NCBI GenBank assembly: GCA_013396655.1
Contig: WBMV01008321.1
Location: forward strand, 131,169-195,168
Reading direction: 5' to 3'
Source of the DNA: Campylorhamphus procurvoides
Lineage: Eukaryota; Chordata; Aves; Passeriformes; Dendrocolaptidae
Length of the DNA stretch: 64,000 nucleotides
Below the pieces are notes generated by a model, which did not search any database, was not told the origin of the DNA, and was given only the letters and a program-made list of their open reading frames with translations. The translations under genes and the position numbers were made by a program. This document shows positions 27,801 through 42,800 of the stretch, one piece after another (within the stretch, counting starts at the first letter, position 1; each line of letters begins with the position of its first letter).

Positions 27801-30800
27801 TGATATTCTCTTGGGGTTTACTGTCCATTTCTCCTACTGTGCACTATGGGAGAGAGACTGCTTTTCTTCTCAATATATCTACATTAAGGCATCTGAGTGC
27901 ATGAATAGGTACCAACATTATTTTTTCCCTGTTGTGTGTATGGCATACATGTGCACATGTGCTGTGTTTTAGGCTTTTTAGTATGCTGTAGTCATTCTAA
28001 TAGCTTTTGCTTTAAAAAAAACCCTCCAAATCCAAAAGATCTTCTGCTGGCAGTAACAGCTACAGGCCATTGGCACAAAGTGGGTTTGTTGCATATAAGA
28101 CATGCTACTAATACATAACTGAAATAAATCTGAGTTTTCCTTTAACCAGTGTTAGATATTACAAACTTCAGAGTGTTGTGTTTGTTGATTATTGCACACC
28201 ATTATCCCTTCTGAAGCTGTGAATATTTATGGCTGCGATAGCTTCAGTCTCTCAGGGGAGAATGGTACAACACAGTTAGCATTTTTATGCTGTTTTCACC
28301 CAGAGCCTCCAAGGCAGCTGTGTTCAGCATGCACAGCTGAAACAGAACCTAAAATGCAAGTGGGTTATGTTGATTGGGATGTACAGGTCAATTAACACAT
28401 TTGTTAAATCAATTTCCTGATGTGTGACGCAGTTGCTGCAGAGTTACCCACGATTCTGGGTTTTTTTGGCAAGTATATAATCAGCAAATGGTTGGGTCCT
28501 ACTGCACCATCTGCAGTGGGGCGTACATAGTCTGCTTTTCTGCAGGAGTCACACCTTCTATGGGCTCAATGTGGTCTCTGAAGGACCAATGTAGTCCTAA
28601 GGTCTTACATTAGAATCACAACCCTCAATAACAACAAAGAAAACCCAAAGAACTCAGCCAGGCAAACATGAACAGTCTTTTGATTCCTAAATACGTGATT
28701 GATCAGAGCTACTGTTTAATGTATGGAAGTCATCTTTTCCTGTATTCAGGTAGGTAGTGGTGGGAAGGGAGAGGAAATCGCCTTGTATTCCCTTATCAGC
28801 CAAGCCTGTTGGGAAGCAGAGACTCTTTCGAGCAGGACTGAGCCTTTAACATCTGTATGCAACCTTTTCCTCTTCTTCCTTCTCCTCCTTTTTCTAGCTG
28901 ACTGTTCTGCTGGTCTGCAGTTTTCAAAGCAAACTCAGGTGTCCTTGCTTGGGATGCAGAAGGGAAAGGACACATTTCCCACATATAGGAGAACAGGCTA
29001 CAATAGAAAGGGTGTAAATTTTCACAGAATTTAAAAGCACTGTAATAGCAAACACATATTTTGCTCTTTGGAGTTGTGGATGCAACTGAGATTATTGTAA
29101 TTTGTGAAATTCAGGGAAAAAACCTGAAATTATAACTTTTAGAGAGGGCTGCATTGGATTAAATAGCCTAAGTTTGTTCAAAACTCTTGTGTTTCTGAAG
29201 CAATCTGTGATTGCAGAGTGATTTTTTTATTTAATTTGGAATAATGAGGGGAAGAAGATTTCATCAGTATAAAGAGACCAATTATTTAGGGAAGGTTTGC
29301 AAAACACATTTAGCCTCTAAAAGAAGATGTAGCCAAATTAAAAAGTTGATATACTTTTTCTCTTTTTTAAAAATCCCTGTCTCAGGAGTATTTCATGCCA
29401 TTAGTTTTTGTGTGTGATAGCAGGTTTAGTTTTATAAAAAGGAGTTTAAATTACTAATTTTGTTTTCATACCATAAAAGAGCTTTCAAGCAGAGTATATG
29501 CTTTTCAGGGTTTTTTTTGGAAAGTAAGGAGACGAATCTATCTCTGCTAATCTAAAGCACATCTGTAAAGTAACTTTGAGGAAATAAGGTGAGCGTTTCA
29601 GGACTATATGACTTCATACTATCTATACTGTGACAAATACAAATGTGGATGAGATTTGATTAAATTCAGCAAGTCTAGAGTTACAAAGACATTCCATATT
29701 GAATACACTTACATATTGAATATATTTATAGAGGAAATGCCAAACATCTCTAGTTTACAATGGAATTTCATGGAATATTTTGGTGTGCAGAGATAATTGT
29801 CAATATATTATGTGCTGTGATAATTCCATCAGTATTACTAACTTTATCAGTAAGTCTTGTGATTTTGCAGCTAATACACGTTCAAGTGCACGCTGTAACC
29901 AAAAGATCTTAACAGGCATTATAATCAATTCTTAAATAAGCAGTTTAATTGCTTAAGTTGTAAGATTTTTGTCTGTGTTTTGTCTGAATAAATTGCTTTA
30001 TTAAATGAGCTGGGAAAATTGACTCGGTTATGCACGTCTCATTGAGAATTTCTTAAATTCATTTAGTATAGTATTTATGGCAAATGGAATGTACCAATTA
30101 CAAGAAAATGAAAAGCTGAAATTTCCTGCTATGAAAAATAGAATCACTGTGCTTTTAGCTTAATACTTTTATAAGGAGGCAGAGGAATTTCAGTAAAAAT
30201 CAGAGTGCCATTTGATTTGCTGTGCTATAGCCCATTGTGGCAGTGTATTCCAGAAGCAGTCAAGGAATCTGGAAAGTTTTTCTGGAAGTAAAATTTCGGG
30301 GAAAAAAAAATTAAAAGAACTGTTCTGACTTTTTTTTTTTTTTTATTCCTCCCAGGCTGTTCATACAGGTATGCGGGCATATATTTATAATAAGAATTCT
30401 GTTATTGGCTCTCAGGCAGAGCATTCAGGGATGCGGACATACTACTTCAGTGCTGATACCCAGGAGGATATGAATGGCTGGATCCGAGCTATGAATCAGG
30501 CTGCTCTTATGCAAACACGCTCTTCACTGAAGAGGCAAGTTCCATACAGAAGCTGTTTGCTTTTTACATTAAATGTATCTTAAATCACATCAGATTTCCA
30601 AGGCTGTTATTGGTAAATATGTGCATGAAACTCTTTCCCATTTTAAAGAAATAATTATTTTTCATTCACATTCTGCTGCAAATCTGTTAACTGATACTAC
30701 TTAAGAAAACCTGGTGTTTGGTATTTGTATGCACATGCAAATTGTGTGCCCACATTTAGTGATGTGGGTTAATTTTTATATATATATACAATATTTTAGG

Positions 30801-33800
30801 GAATGGCAGTTAAAAAGTTAGTTTCTGTGAGCAAATTTGTACACCTGTGCCAGCCAGTTGACAGCCTTTAGGAGAGATAAGTAGAAGAGAAAGGACAAAA
30901 GTGTAATAAGTTATTTCAAATGCGTGTTTATAACTAGGATTGAATTGCTGTTAAGGGGAAAAGAATGCTAATGATGGGTAAATCATAAGTGCAGGGAGTT
31001 AATGAATATTAACTAATTTATGCAGGTGTGAACTGATCATGAACAAATACAACTGTACCAAAATGTGCTTCAAGTTTTTTTTCTTTTCTTAAAATTGATG
31101 TAGCCTTCTTGATGTTTTGACTCTGGTATGTGATTTTCCCCTACAACTCCATGTGAAAGAAGACTGTATTGTGAGACTACCCTGCTTTTAACCCCTGGGG
31201 CTGTGAGGAGTGAAATGTCATGGTGCAGTTTCTCAAAGTATCTCACCTTTGCTTTCTTTTGGCCTATCAAATATAAGCAAAGGATCAACATCTCTTCCAG
31301 AGCTTTGCATCTTATATTAAGAATTTCTGAATTTAAGTTTCAGGTAACATATAACCTTGTGCCTGGATTTTTCTTTATCTTCTTTATAAGGACAGGAATA
31401 ATTGAAAGGAAAATTGGGGAAGTCTGGCACATTAGAAGTATTTACCCAGTGTCCTGACTCCTAAGTAGAGTCAGGAATTACTTCTTAGTAATTTCTAGGT
31501 AGACTGAAGTGAAAACAGTTGTGTTGTGGCAGTTACTCAGAATTTACCTTTCATAAAGCTTTGAAGAAGCTGAACTTAGAGAAGATCAATAATACCCCAT
31601 TGAATTGTGAGAGAAAAAACGTTGTCAAGAAGGTTATTGCTATAAGGAGATGAAGAAAATTGCAAATGAAGTTATGTGTCAAAAGCAACATGAAACTTTC
31701 AGGGTCCTTAGACATTTTATAGTGTGTTCAAAGTTTAATATCAAGGTTTCTGGTATGGAATTTTTGAAATATTTAGTCAAAAAAGTAAATAAGTAAACTG
31801 TTGGGCACTGCAGCATGTGTTAGGAGCAATGGAGATTTTATTTTTTTTTTCAAGAAATAACCCTCCTGTTAGAAATTCCCTGGACAATAGTACTGACTCG
31901 AATGTAGATGTTGCTCTGTTCTCTTGGCCAGAAATAACTAGTCCCTAAGGCATCTACAGTGATATGAAAGACTTTTTTACTTTGCAAAGAGCAGTTGACA
32001 ATTTGGTTTTGGCTTTTTTGGCTTTCAGCATTTCCTAGGATAGGAAGACTTTCTCTTTTACAGCTTTTTGTATACAACTTGAACACATCTTTCATACAAT
32101 ATTAGCGTTTTCAGTCATTTTTACAGAAGCATATAAATTTCTGCTTCCTTGACAGCACTGTGAAGGTAACTTTTGTCTCAACTGGGATAACAACTGAGTT
32201 TTGCCGAGCATATCTATCTTAACGTGTCAAATATATCACAACCTGCAGAAGGTGTTTTTGCGGGTATCCTTTCTGAAAGGGTAACGAGACCACATCAACT
32301 TTTCACAATTTAGCGGTGTTCATTACTGACATGTATTTTCTTTTCAGAGAAACTGAAAAAGTGGATCAGCAAGCTGTTCCCCAAGTCAATCATGTGGATT
32401 CCTGCAAAGAGTGTGTGAAGGCAGACATTACAGATACAAAAGAAAGTTATCAAAAATCAGCTGAAATGCTTGGATATGATAAGCGTGAAGAGATAAGAAG
32501 AGAAAAGGAGGGGGAGGAGCATTATATCCACAGAAAAGGAACTCTGGAAACTAAAAAGGGAAAGGCCAAGCATGCGTTAACAGAAGCTGACTCATTATTT
32601 CCAGACTTAACGAATGCATCCAGTGCGTGGACCCAAGTAGCTCAACCTCAGCCAGCTGAGAAGAATGGAACCCTTCCTAGTTCATTAAGTGTGAGTGCTG
32701 GCCTAGTGGAGCAGAATGGTACTGGCTCCTATAAAAGAGGATTTGTTCCCAGAACAAATCCAGATAAGCAGTTTCAAAGAAAAAGTAACATGGCTCAAGT
32801 GGAACACTGGGTAAAAGTCCAAAAAGGAGATACAAAAAGGTTAGTAGTAGGCCCATGTTTAAATAGATTGCCAGCTGGCATTTTCTTAAGTTAAAGGAAA
32901 ATATATTTTAGTAATATCTTTGGTGCAAATCAGAATGATACTTTATAGAGGCAGTATATGGGAAAATTTATTTCTCCTTCAGTGAGGAATGGTATTTTTC
33001 AGGCATTTATCTTATGGGAAAGTCAGTATGGGATTGGCTAGTCAAGTCTCTCTAGCATTGTCACAATATTGCAAGCAGAGTAAGTAGGATTAGTGTGCTG
33101 GGTGTTTTTGGTTTTTTTTTTACTGGTTTTAATCACTGTGTTTACCTAAGACTTCTTAGTGTTTGCTTCAATTTTGAAGAGCCAGAAAGTGAAGTGCAAC
33201 TCAGTTATCTCTTAATCACAAATAACTACACAATATAAATTGTAGATAATCGTTTGTTTTCCACTTAATAGTAAAGGATGCTGATTACTTTTCTTCTCCT
33301 TCTGTTTGAAACATCCTCTATATCAGATCACTGCACTGAAAGTCACAGTATTGAAAGGTCTCCATATATTCATTTAATTAATGCAAAGGTTCTGGGATCT
33401 TCCCATGGTCTCCAGGATTCTCTTTTTCCCTTTTCAGTCCTTGAAAATTACCTGAATTGTACCAATAGGTGGGACGCACACTGGAATGCTTTTGTCATTT
33501 GAAAATCCCATAATTGCTTTATTTTTGAAGTGTGCAGTCAGATTAAGTACCAGTCAAAAAAGTGAAGCGATGTGTACATGCATCTGTTCAGAATGTCACC
33601 TTGTGTCAAGTGGTAGGAAAGACAGTTGGGCTTGATGCTCCTTGTGAGGGCTTTTCAAATATGCTCAATCTACTGAATCAGTGTCTTATGAATTTGCTAA
33701 AATCTAATTATAATATACACAAGAGACATTGGCATGTGGTTTTTAGGAGGGGGAGAACGGGGCATTTTTTTAATGCTTCTTGAAGCTAATGTTTGTCAGT

Positions 33801-36800
33801 TTGGAGCCAGTAAGAAATTTAAGGCTTGATAATTTTGTGTGGAAGTCCCTTCTTTTACTCTTTTATCTTTAGAACTATCTTTTAAGAAGCTTTCTTACTT
33901 TTTGATAGTATTTATCATCGTTCTACACTGCTAGAAGCAGTTAACTACCATCTTTTTTGCTTGGATATCAATCAGTGCTTCCCAAAAGAATATGACTTGA
34001 ATGAAAAAAGGTACTTGGTATCTTCCTTTTATTACATACATAGGTGTATTTGTCTGAAATAATGCAAAAAGCTATTGACCTAATTAGATAATGTTTAGAA
34101 AAAACTTCTGTTGGTGTTTTTTATATCAAAAGTATTGACAGTGACAAACTTGACTGATAGCTAATTATGTGTCATTTTTTCCCTAATTACTCTTTCCAGT
34201 AAATTAACTTTAGGTCTGTATCAGGTGGAATGTTAAGATGATGTTTTAGGTGCCAGGTTTTGTTCAAGATAAAATGGGTTATCTGAGTGGAAGCTGCTAA
34301 GTATTCAGTGCAACTAAATATATATATATTTATAAGTTCTATTTTAGCTCAGTTGACCTTGTTTTCTTTGTCGTTACCTGCAAAAGCCATTATATTTTCT
34401 GTGTGCAGAATAAATGGCACGTTACCTTCCTGAAGATTAATAGATATTTTAAATGGCACCTTGTGTCATCTTGCTGTTGTTGCAGCACAGTTATAACTAA
34501 TGAATAGAAGTGGCATGTTAGTTGTCAAATACCTTCTTGATTACAGGATATAGAAACAAGCTAGAGATGATAATTTGATTGAAATTCCATTTTGATTTTA
34601 GTAAATATTAGTGGACCACTTGATTTCTTAATGCTTCATGTTGACTGATATTGCAGCTGAAACATTACAGATAAAGAACCCCTGAGGGTTCAGAAGCCTG
34701 TATAATTTTTGAACACAGAATGAGTACAGTTTTATTTGTTTCCTGGCTCAGGTGTATACAGGTGCAATGCTTGCCAGCAAGTTCATTATGGCAAGAAAGA
34801 CCTCTTTCAGCTAAAGGCTTCACACAAATGCAGCAGTTGTTCTTAGAAATATTTGCAGGAATCGTACCTTTTATATAGATCTTTAGAGCTTTCAGATAGA
34901 TGTTTTACTTTCCCTTTTTATAAATCACTGGGAACTGTTTGGTAAGTTGTAAATGTTAGCTGTCAGTTTGGAGTTCCACCTCTCTTAGTGAACTCTCACA
35001 TGCACTACAGAGACATTCAGTGTAGTCATCTATTCCCACTCTGTTCTCAGCAGAGGGGAATACCTGCTTTGGTGAGGCTCATGCAAGCCTTTGAGAGAGA
35101 TCTTAGAGCTGGAAGACAGTTTGAAAGGAGGCTTTCAGGAGATTTTCGTTTTAAGTACTTGAAGGTCAGGACCATCAAACAGCAGCTGTTCAGAAATTAT
35201 TAGGTTTTGATCGTTCCAGTGCCTGCATTGACAATGCATAATTGTGAAGAATCTGCTCTTTCTAGCAGTTTATTTGCACTTTAAAGAATATTTAAACTTG
35301 GTGAGGCTTAATATTCCCCAACTAAATGCAGTCATGTTGAGAAATTTCTTTCCTTGCAAATACAGTGTTAAAACATTTCTTGTTGTGCAGAACTTTCTGT
35401 TCCTTCCTGATTTGCTTAAGGAAGAAACATTGCTTGTCTTTGTTAGCTTCTGTGCATTTCCCTGAATGGGTATAGTGTTTCTAATACTAGTACTTGTGTT
35501 CTTTTGAACATTTATCTTCTCTTTTTACAATATCTTCTGTGTGGTTGCTTCCCATTGCAGACCCCAAATGATTTCATGGCCAATAGTCATATAATATGGC
35601 ATCAGGCCATTTATTCACTCTTCAGTGTCTACTTCCCTTTTTATATTCTTTTTACCTCATCATTCAAGAGAAGGAGATTCTCAAGAACAGCTGCATTTAC
35701 TAATTTTTACTCTTAATCCCTGAGAAAGCAGTTGTTCATAATCTATTGTGGACTAATTTGAATAATTTGGGACATTGTTCTTTTTCTAGAAATTAATTAG
35801 TGCTTATTTTTATATAATGCAAATTCTTTCTAAGGGACTGAAACCTGGTGTGGTAGAGATGCCACCAGCTCAAAGCTTGCCATCTCAGCTTGAGGCTTCT
35901 CCCTGCTTCATATACTGATAAAACACAACCTGCCTGTATGTAGGCAGTTGTCTCTAAAGTTCACCTCTGAATGTGACTTTTCCTATAAGACACATGCAGC
36001 TTTGGTCTTTTGTCTAGCTGGCTGAAGTATTGCATGAAGCTGGCTCTTCCCAGCTGCTCCAAGTACTGCTTTCATCCAAACAGACAAATTCATCCTTTTC
36101 TACAAGAAAGACATGATTCCTCCTGCCCCCAACAAAGCTTGTGGGGTCTTTGTTTTCAGGCTGGATTTGCTCCTAAAGCTGCTAGCCCTGGTGACTTCAC
36201 TGACTACCATTAATTCCAGCTGATCTCAATACTTTACCCTTTCATGGCTAATTAGAAAATAACCACGCACAGATGATTTACAACATTCAAGTTTGTTTAT
36301 GCCTTCGTGAGGGCTCCACTAGGCTGGAGTGTGGTACTGGTCAAGCCCCTTTCCCCATTTTCCACAGAGAAATCACCAAAAGGATCTGTCCTAGCTTCAT
36401 GCTTGCCTCAGATGTCCTTTCAAAGCCTTATCCACTCCAAGCTTTCTCAGTTCTTATGCCTATCTAGAGAAAATGCATTTCTACCAACTTTTTACCACGT
36501 GATTTCCCTGTGGAAAAAATTGGCAGCAAAGTACAGAACATACAAAGTACACATGACCACTGTATGCTGATCTCTGAGTTGCCTTTGTTCATTCTACCTG
36601 CCTGCTTTAACCTTCATTGTGGAATTCAAGGTAACATCAAGGTTCTGTGGTATGAGAGAGCAGAGTTTTACAGCTTTGTAATCCCCTGTGCAGCACAGGG
36701 CAGTTACTCTGCATTCTGGCACCAGGAGTTACATATCCTCCCAAGAGCATCCATATTTTGAGACAGCCCAACAGTGCCAAATCCTTCAAGTAAAAGGAGA

Positions 36801-39800
36801 CCAAGGCAACTACTGAGCAGCAGTTACTCGTAGCAGTTCTTTCTCCCCTGCTTATGTTATTCTTGGATGATGAACAAAGATATTTTTTTCCATCCTGCCC
36901 TTTCTTTCCTGTGGAATTCCTGTATATTTCTTCATTTGTGGGTTGGGGATTTTTTTGGTTGTGTGTGGTTTTTTTTTTTTTTTTTTTTTTTTTGTATTGG
37001 CACTGTGTAGCAAGTCTAGCAGAATGGTTTTCTGGTTGGACGTTCTGAATCAATGGGTGAATGACTGCAAGTACAAAACCCCCAGATGTTTGACTGGAGA
37101 ATCAGAAGTTGGACAGGCAGGTTCTTATGCATGAGGTTACGGAAAGATTTTAACTTCAGAGAAGGGGAGGGAGCTAACTACAGTTTGTCAAAGTTATTGC
37201 CATTTCTGTCTTAACTCTTTACTTTCTAAAATATTTAGTTTCTACAGTTTTAGTATATTATGGATGCAGTACTAAAGCCAGAATGATTAGCCTTCTTTTT
37301 ATATTCTAGTTTTTCAGTGACTTGTAAAAAGCTTTGTATTGATAAAACAGTAGAAGCAGTAGCATTAGGTGAAATTAAATCATACAGATCTAGAGACTTT
37401 GAGCAGTTTCTTACCTTTTTTTGCTTCATTCATATGAACAAAAAATATCTGAGATATTCTGTGACTGTGGTGATATTTCTTCTTGCACTTTAAGATAATA
37501 TTTTATAATGAGCATGCATTTGTTTTCGTAAACTGCACCACCTAGTGGTGAATAGGCTTTCAGGGAAAAGGAGTATTTTAATTTACGGATTGACACTTTA
37601 AACACAACAATAATTCCTTTATTCATGTTCTAGACTTTCTTTTTAGTCTAAGTAAATGCTGCCCTCCCTTAAGTTTGTTTCTAGTAGTTCATCCTAGTTG
37701 AGTCACTAAATTAAAAACCTGTGTAATGCTTTTGTGCAGGGTTGTTTTCATTGATATTACTTTGATAATATTTCAGTGAATTCTTTTAAAATTACTGTTG
37801 TATGTTGTGTCTTGTATCTCTATGCATGTGTCATTAGAGATTTTTTTTTCAGTCACTCCTGCTCATCAATGTATGCTAAAATTTACCCTTTTCTTCACTT
37901 TCTTTTGCAGCCTTGCTTCTGATCAGACTCTTACACGTCAGGGTCCCAATCCTCCTTTTCCTGAAACCTACCACACTTTGCCAAAGAATACCAGGCAGCC
38001 TTCAGGGAGCTCCCCACCACCAAACCGCAACTTGCCGAGTGACTACAAATATGCACAAGATCGTGTCAGCCACTTGAAGATGTCCCAGGAGGAAAGGAAA
38101 GCAAATAAGGATGGAACTGTTTGGCAGCTGTATGAGTGGCAGCAGAGACAGCAGTTTAAACACGGCAGTCCCACTGCCCCGCTTTATGTAGGTTCTTCAG
38201 ACTTTATTGATCGTGCTAAGTCAAAAAGTTCATTAGATGTTCCACGATCAATATCTGTTCCGCCCTCCCCATCTGATATTCCTCCACCTGGACCTCCAAA
38301 AAACTTTCTCCCAAGGAGACCACATACTCCTGCAGAGAGGCTTACAGTTAAACCATCTGATGAGAGACAGACTGTAGATGTTCCTTTTGCTGGATCACCC
38401 AGAAAGATACGAAATCATGCTGTAAAGGTTTGTATACATACAACTGATTTCAAACTATTCTATGCATGGATAATTTATTTAGTTGTGTTTTATTTCATCC
38501 TTCTTGTGTATGAAAGATCATGTAAGTGGTGAAAGTTAATGCAATGAGCTTTCTCATCAGTAATTTTCTCATCAAGCTCCAATTGTTCTGATAATTTCAC
38601 ATTTACTAATTTTTGTTGGTTAGGAAAGGAAAACAGGTGGCACATCACCTCGGATGGGAGTATTTTTTCCACATACTCAAGGCATATCTTTACATGTATA
38701 AAATGGTAGTATTTTAATATATAGAGTAGGTAGGCAAGAATAAAAACTCAGCAGGATGAACTCTTCCTTGAGTATTTATTTATGCTTGTAGCTTTCAGTG
38801 TTTGGTGTGCCAGCTTTCCCTTTGTGTTTTGCTGTCGTAGTTAGTCTTACAGCTGATTCAGTTTTTAATTATGGCAAAAAACAGTTAGTTTTCATACATT
38901 TCATAGTTTTTGTCCATTGCAGAGTCTTTATCATTGGACTAACCAAAGTCAAATAGGGTTCGTCTGAAACTTCAACCTTCTCCATAATTTCATTGTGGGT
39001 TTTTTTGTAGGGACTGTTGTACCATCTTATCCAGAGTTGACAGAGGTTTCCCTGTTTGGTACTCCACATGGCTCTCCTCAGGGAAATTCATGATTGAATC
39101 AATGAAAGATTGACTTGTCTTGGCAGCTCTTACACTGGAATAATTGGTAGTGAAAGCCTCTATATTCACCTAATTCTTTGACTTCAGCTGTGGACTCTGA
39201 TGAGAAAAGTATTTGCAAAGAGAGAGACTTGTAAATGCAGGTACCCACTGTGGATTTGGGACCATGAATTCAGGCTGCAGCATCATGCACAGTTTAGATT
39301 TTTTTCTAGTGTATACGTGGTGTGGCTGTCTGTGTCTTTCAGCATTTATACGTTTATAGTATTCTGTGAGTGGATGAAATAGTCTAGTGATGTGCAGTAC
39401 TGGAAATTAATATTTTTTTAACTCCTTATTATATTCTACCACATATTGGTTTCTCCATGTGTAAGTGGAAGGAGTATTGCATCCCTTATGAAGGCATGTA
39501 TAGCAGTCTTTTCCCTGCCTGTGCAATGTACCTGCAGAAATTTTTGTCAAAAAATAAAGCTCTTTTTATGGCATCCTGGCTTTACCGTTACAGAGAAACA
39601 CAGTTTTCCTCATAGTTAAAACTTCTCTGTAGAACTTCTATAAAAGCTTCTAGAGAAAAAGGCTTGTGATTTTATATGTAAGCACATAGCATCATTTTAC
39701 ATTTAAATCTGTATGTCTGCAGAAGTCTGTGATACTCCACGCTCCTTGTAATGCTTTATTAAATTCCATCCAGTTACACTTAAAAAAAGAAAAAAAGGCA

Positions 39801-42800
39801 AAACAAAACTGCATTCAGTGTTATTCAGAGACAGTATTAAAGTAAATCATGAGACATTTAGTCTGCCTTGAAGAAAGCTGTAAAAGTTTGGCTTTAAAAG
39901 AAAGATGAAAGAATGAGTGTGCAGTAGGTTTTCATATTGTAAGCAGAAAGGGGCAGATCAAATATGATTATTAAAAAACCCCCTGGTATTACTGGAAGCC
40001 GTTGCCACAAGGTGTCAGTCATGTCAGTAGCTTGGTGTTCCTTGGCTAAAAGAGAGCATTCACAGTTGTTGCTGTGTGGAATACAAGCCTGCTGTTGGAG
40101 TGCATAAGCCAACCAGCCTTTTTCTGGGAAACATTAGGATGGGGAGGAAATTTATGATTTTTTTTTTTTTTAATTTGCTGGAAGCCTCTTTTCATGTTCT
40201 GCTGAAGCATCTCCTACTGCCAGAACCCTCTGATGTGCCTGGCATCGCAGGTGCTAAATTTGCATTGGTTCATTCCTAAGTTTTACTCAGCCATCAAAGG
40301 TTTGGGCTGGCCCATGAATGTCACCCTGGTCTCAGCACTCCGGGAATTCACACAGAAAATCTCTGGCAGAGTGGCACACTGAGTTTCCCCTCAAGTGCAA
40401 ATGTACCTGTCGCTTGACACAATCCTGACAGTTCTGGCTGTGGCTTCTTGCAGAGCTCAACTCACCTGGACCGGCGCTCCATGCCTGCCATGGGCTACAT
40501 GACACACACCGTGAGCGCACCCAGTTTGCACGGCAAGTCGGTAAGTGGGGAGCGCAGCCACTCCTCCTTGTATGCCCTCTTGGTATTAAGTTTTAAAACC
40601 CTGCTGAGTACTCTTTGATCTTAACTTTATTAGCTAAAACATAAATAACTCGAATGAGAACTTAATCTTAACCAGCTCCCAGTAAAGCCTGTAGGAATTT
40701 TGCTGTTATCTGCAGCATGAACAGGGGTGAGCTGTCTGTTGTTACAGGATTCAACCTGTATTATGTTTATTTGACCAAATGCAGAGTTAATTAAATAATT
40801 ACTTAATCATGTCAAGTAACTGCTTTCTGGGCACTGAGGTGAAAAATGTAATTATAGTTACTCTCCCTGAAGACTGCTAATTTCCTCTTTACAATGTGTC
40901 TAAATACCTGCAGCCCGAAGAGCTAACATTGCTTCTCATTCGATTAAGGAGACATCAGGCTAAGTTGGCTAGTATAAGAAATTACACAATCGCACAATTA
41001 CTGCAGCATTTGCCAACTAATTCCACCTATCAGGTCAGCTGCTGCGTGGCTCATCTGTGCCGTATGACATTTTGTGACTCTGCAAAGGCTTCATTTTAGT
41101 GGCATGCTTGAGTCTGTGCTTTCTTGCCCATTCTTTGATATTCTACAGTTCCCAGGTCATTTGTGGTTTTTCTTTGCTTCCTGTATTTGCTATAAAAGAT
41201 GAGCGTTTTAAGTTATATGGCACCAGTGCATATGTTTCAAAGTGTTATGTCTACTTCCTTCGTATACAATTCCTGAAAATGCTGCATCTTCAGAAATGTG
41301 GGTTAAAATACTAAGTTCATTCTAAAGCAAAACCATTTCTTTGTGCTGCTTTCATGATGGGATTGGCTCCCTGTGCCACATGCTGCATCTCCTGCAAACT
41401 GAAACGCATCAGCCAGTTTGCACATCCATGTGAGCTTGTAACTGTGTCAGTTCTGCAGGTGAACATCGGTTCATAAAAGCTCAGGGGCATCTTGGGTCAT
41501 CAACAGTGCTCTTGATTGCACTGGTGTTATGAAATTTGTGAGATCGAACAGAAATGTACTTATAGAGCTCTCTGGTTCCTATTAGAGCCTAAGAAATGGA
41601 GCCATTTGTGAATAAAAGGTGGTGCCTTCTTGGAATTTGTGAAGGCTTTGACCCAAAGCTAAAGGAATTTTTTTGAATTGGAAAATATTTAATTTCCTGA
41701 CTTACCTCACCTACAGAACAATTGCACTAAGATGGGCAGTAATAACAGGGATTTCTCCAAAAATGGGCAGACTTCCTAGTCAAGTCCTCAGCCAGCCTTA
41801 CAAACTGATTGGAGAGGAGTTGTAAGTGAACACCTCTAAAGAAATGCAAATGTGATATATTGATTTTATGGCATAGAGGGGTTTTCTTTTTTTTTTTTAA
41901 CTACACATTCTCATTGACTCAAAACTTGAGAAACTGTAGTTGTGTTTTTCTTTTATTCTGAAGTTTAATGTACCCAGAATATAAAATCCTGTCAAAATAG
42001 CAGTTAAAGTTCTATAAAGTTTGGGGTGTTTTGTCTGACAACAAAGCACATTTGCAACAACTTTATTTTTTTCTGTATTCCAAATACTCCTTTTGAAAAG
42101 AGGAGAATTAATTTTATTATGACTTATGTGCATGTTTTTCTTGGAGCAACTGTAATGAAGATGTTGCTAGATCAGTGTAGCTATAAAATTAAGCTGATAG
42201 CAATTACAGGTGAGCCAATGCAAAATAAGGATTGAGTTGAATGCTATTACTTGAAAGACAAAATGGATTCTCTGATCATAGGAGATATTTTTCAGTATTT
42301 TATTCACGAAACTTACTTCATACTTTCCCTGATTAAAGGAATTAATATTTTAACGTGTATGAATTGTGATCAAAAGTATTCTAAAGATTTGCTACATGAT
42401 GTCTTCAAGTTGCATCTGACATTAGGTGTAAGTCTTCTCCCAAACAGACATGAAGGACACCACCATAATTTTGTCAGTGAAAAAATGGTCAGTAGAAATT
42501 TATCCTGAAAATATAGTTTTTGAAAATGTATTGTTTCAAGTAGTTCTGTGTCTCATTAGAGGTGGCAAACAAAAATCTCTGTGTGGGAGGGTGGGTATGA
42601 GGCAGTAATATTCTTGCAAAATATTTTGCCCATTTTTCAGCTGTAAATAGCAATATGCCGGTGGAGCAAACGTGCTTTTTTTATGTACTTCCTACTCTGT
42701 TATTTTGTTCCCTTTCATTTGTTTTCTTATATATAACCAATCCAAGTATTCTGAAATAGTTTCAAAAATTCAACTACCTTGTATTGTTTTTTTCCTGTGC

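Noticed and set aside
28899..28938. Strong pyrimidine tract with TTTCTAG followed by a CAG|GTGTCC site
   Set aside because: Looks like an acceptor and donor pair, but the enclosed 40 bases are frame-shifting and not conserved-looking. Kept only as a pseudo-exon.
36637..37053. 138-codon minus-strand open frame
   Set aside because: Contains a Lys run made by the 25-T tract; the rest shows no family motif.
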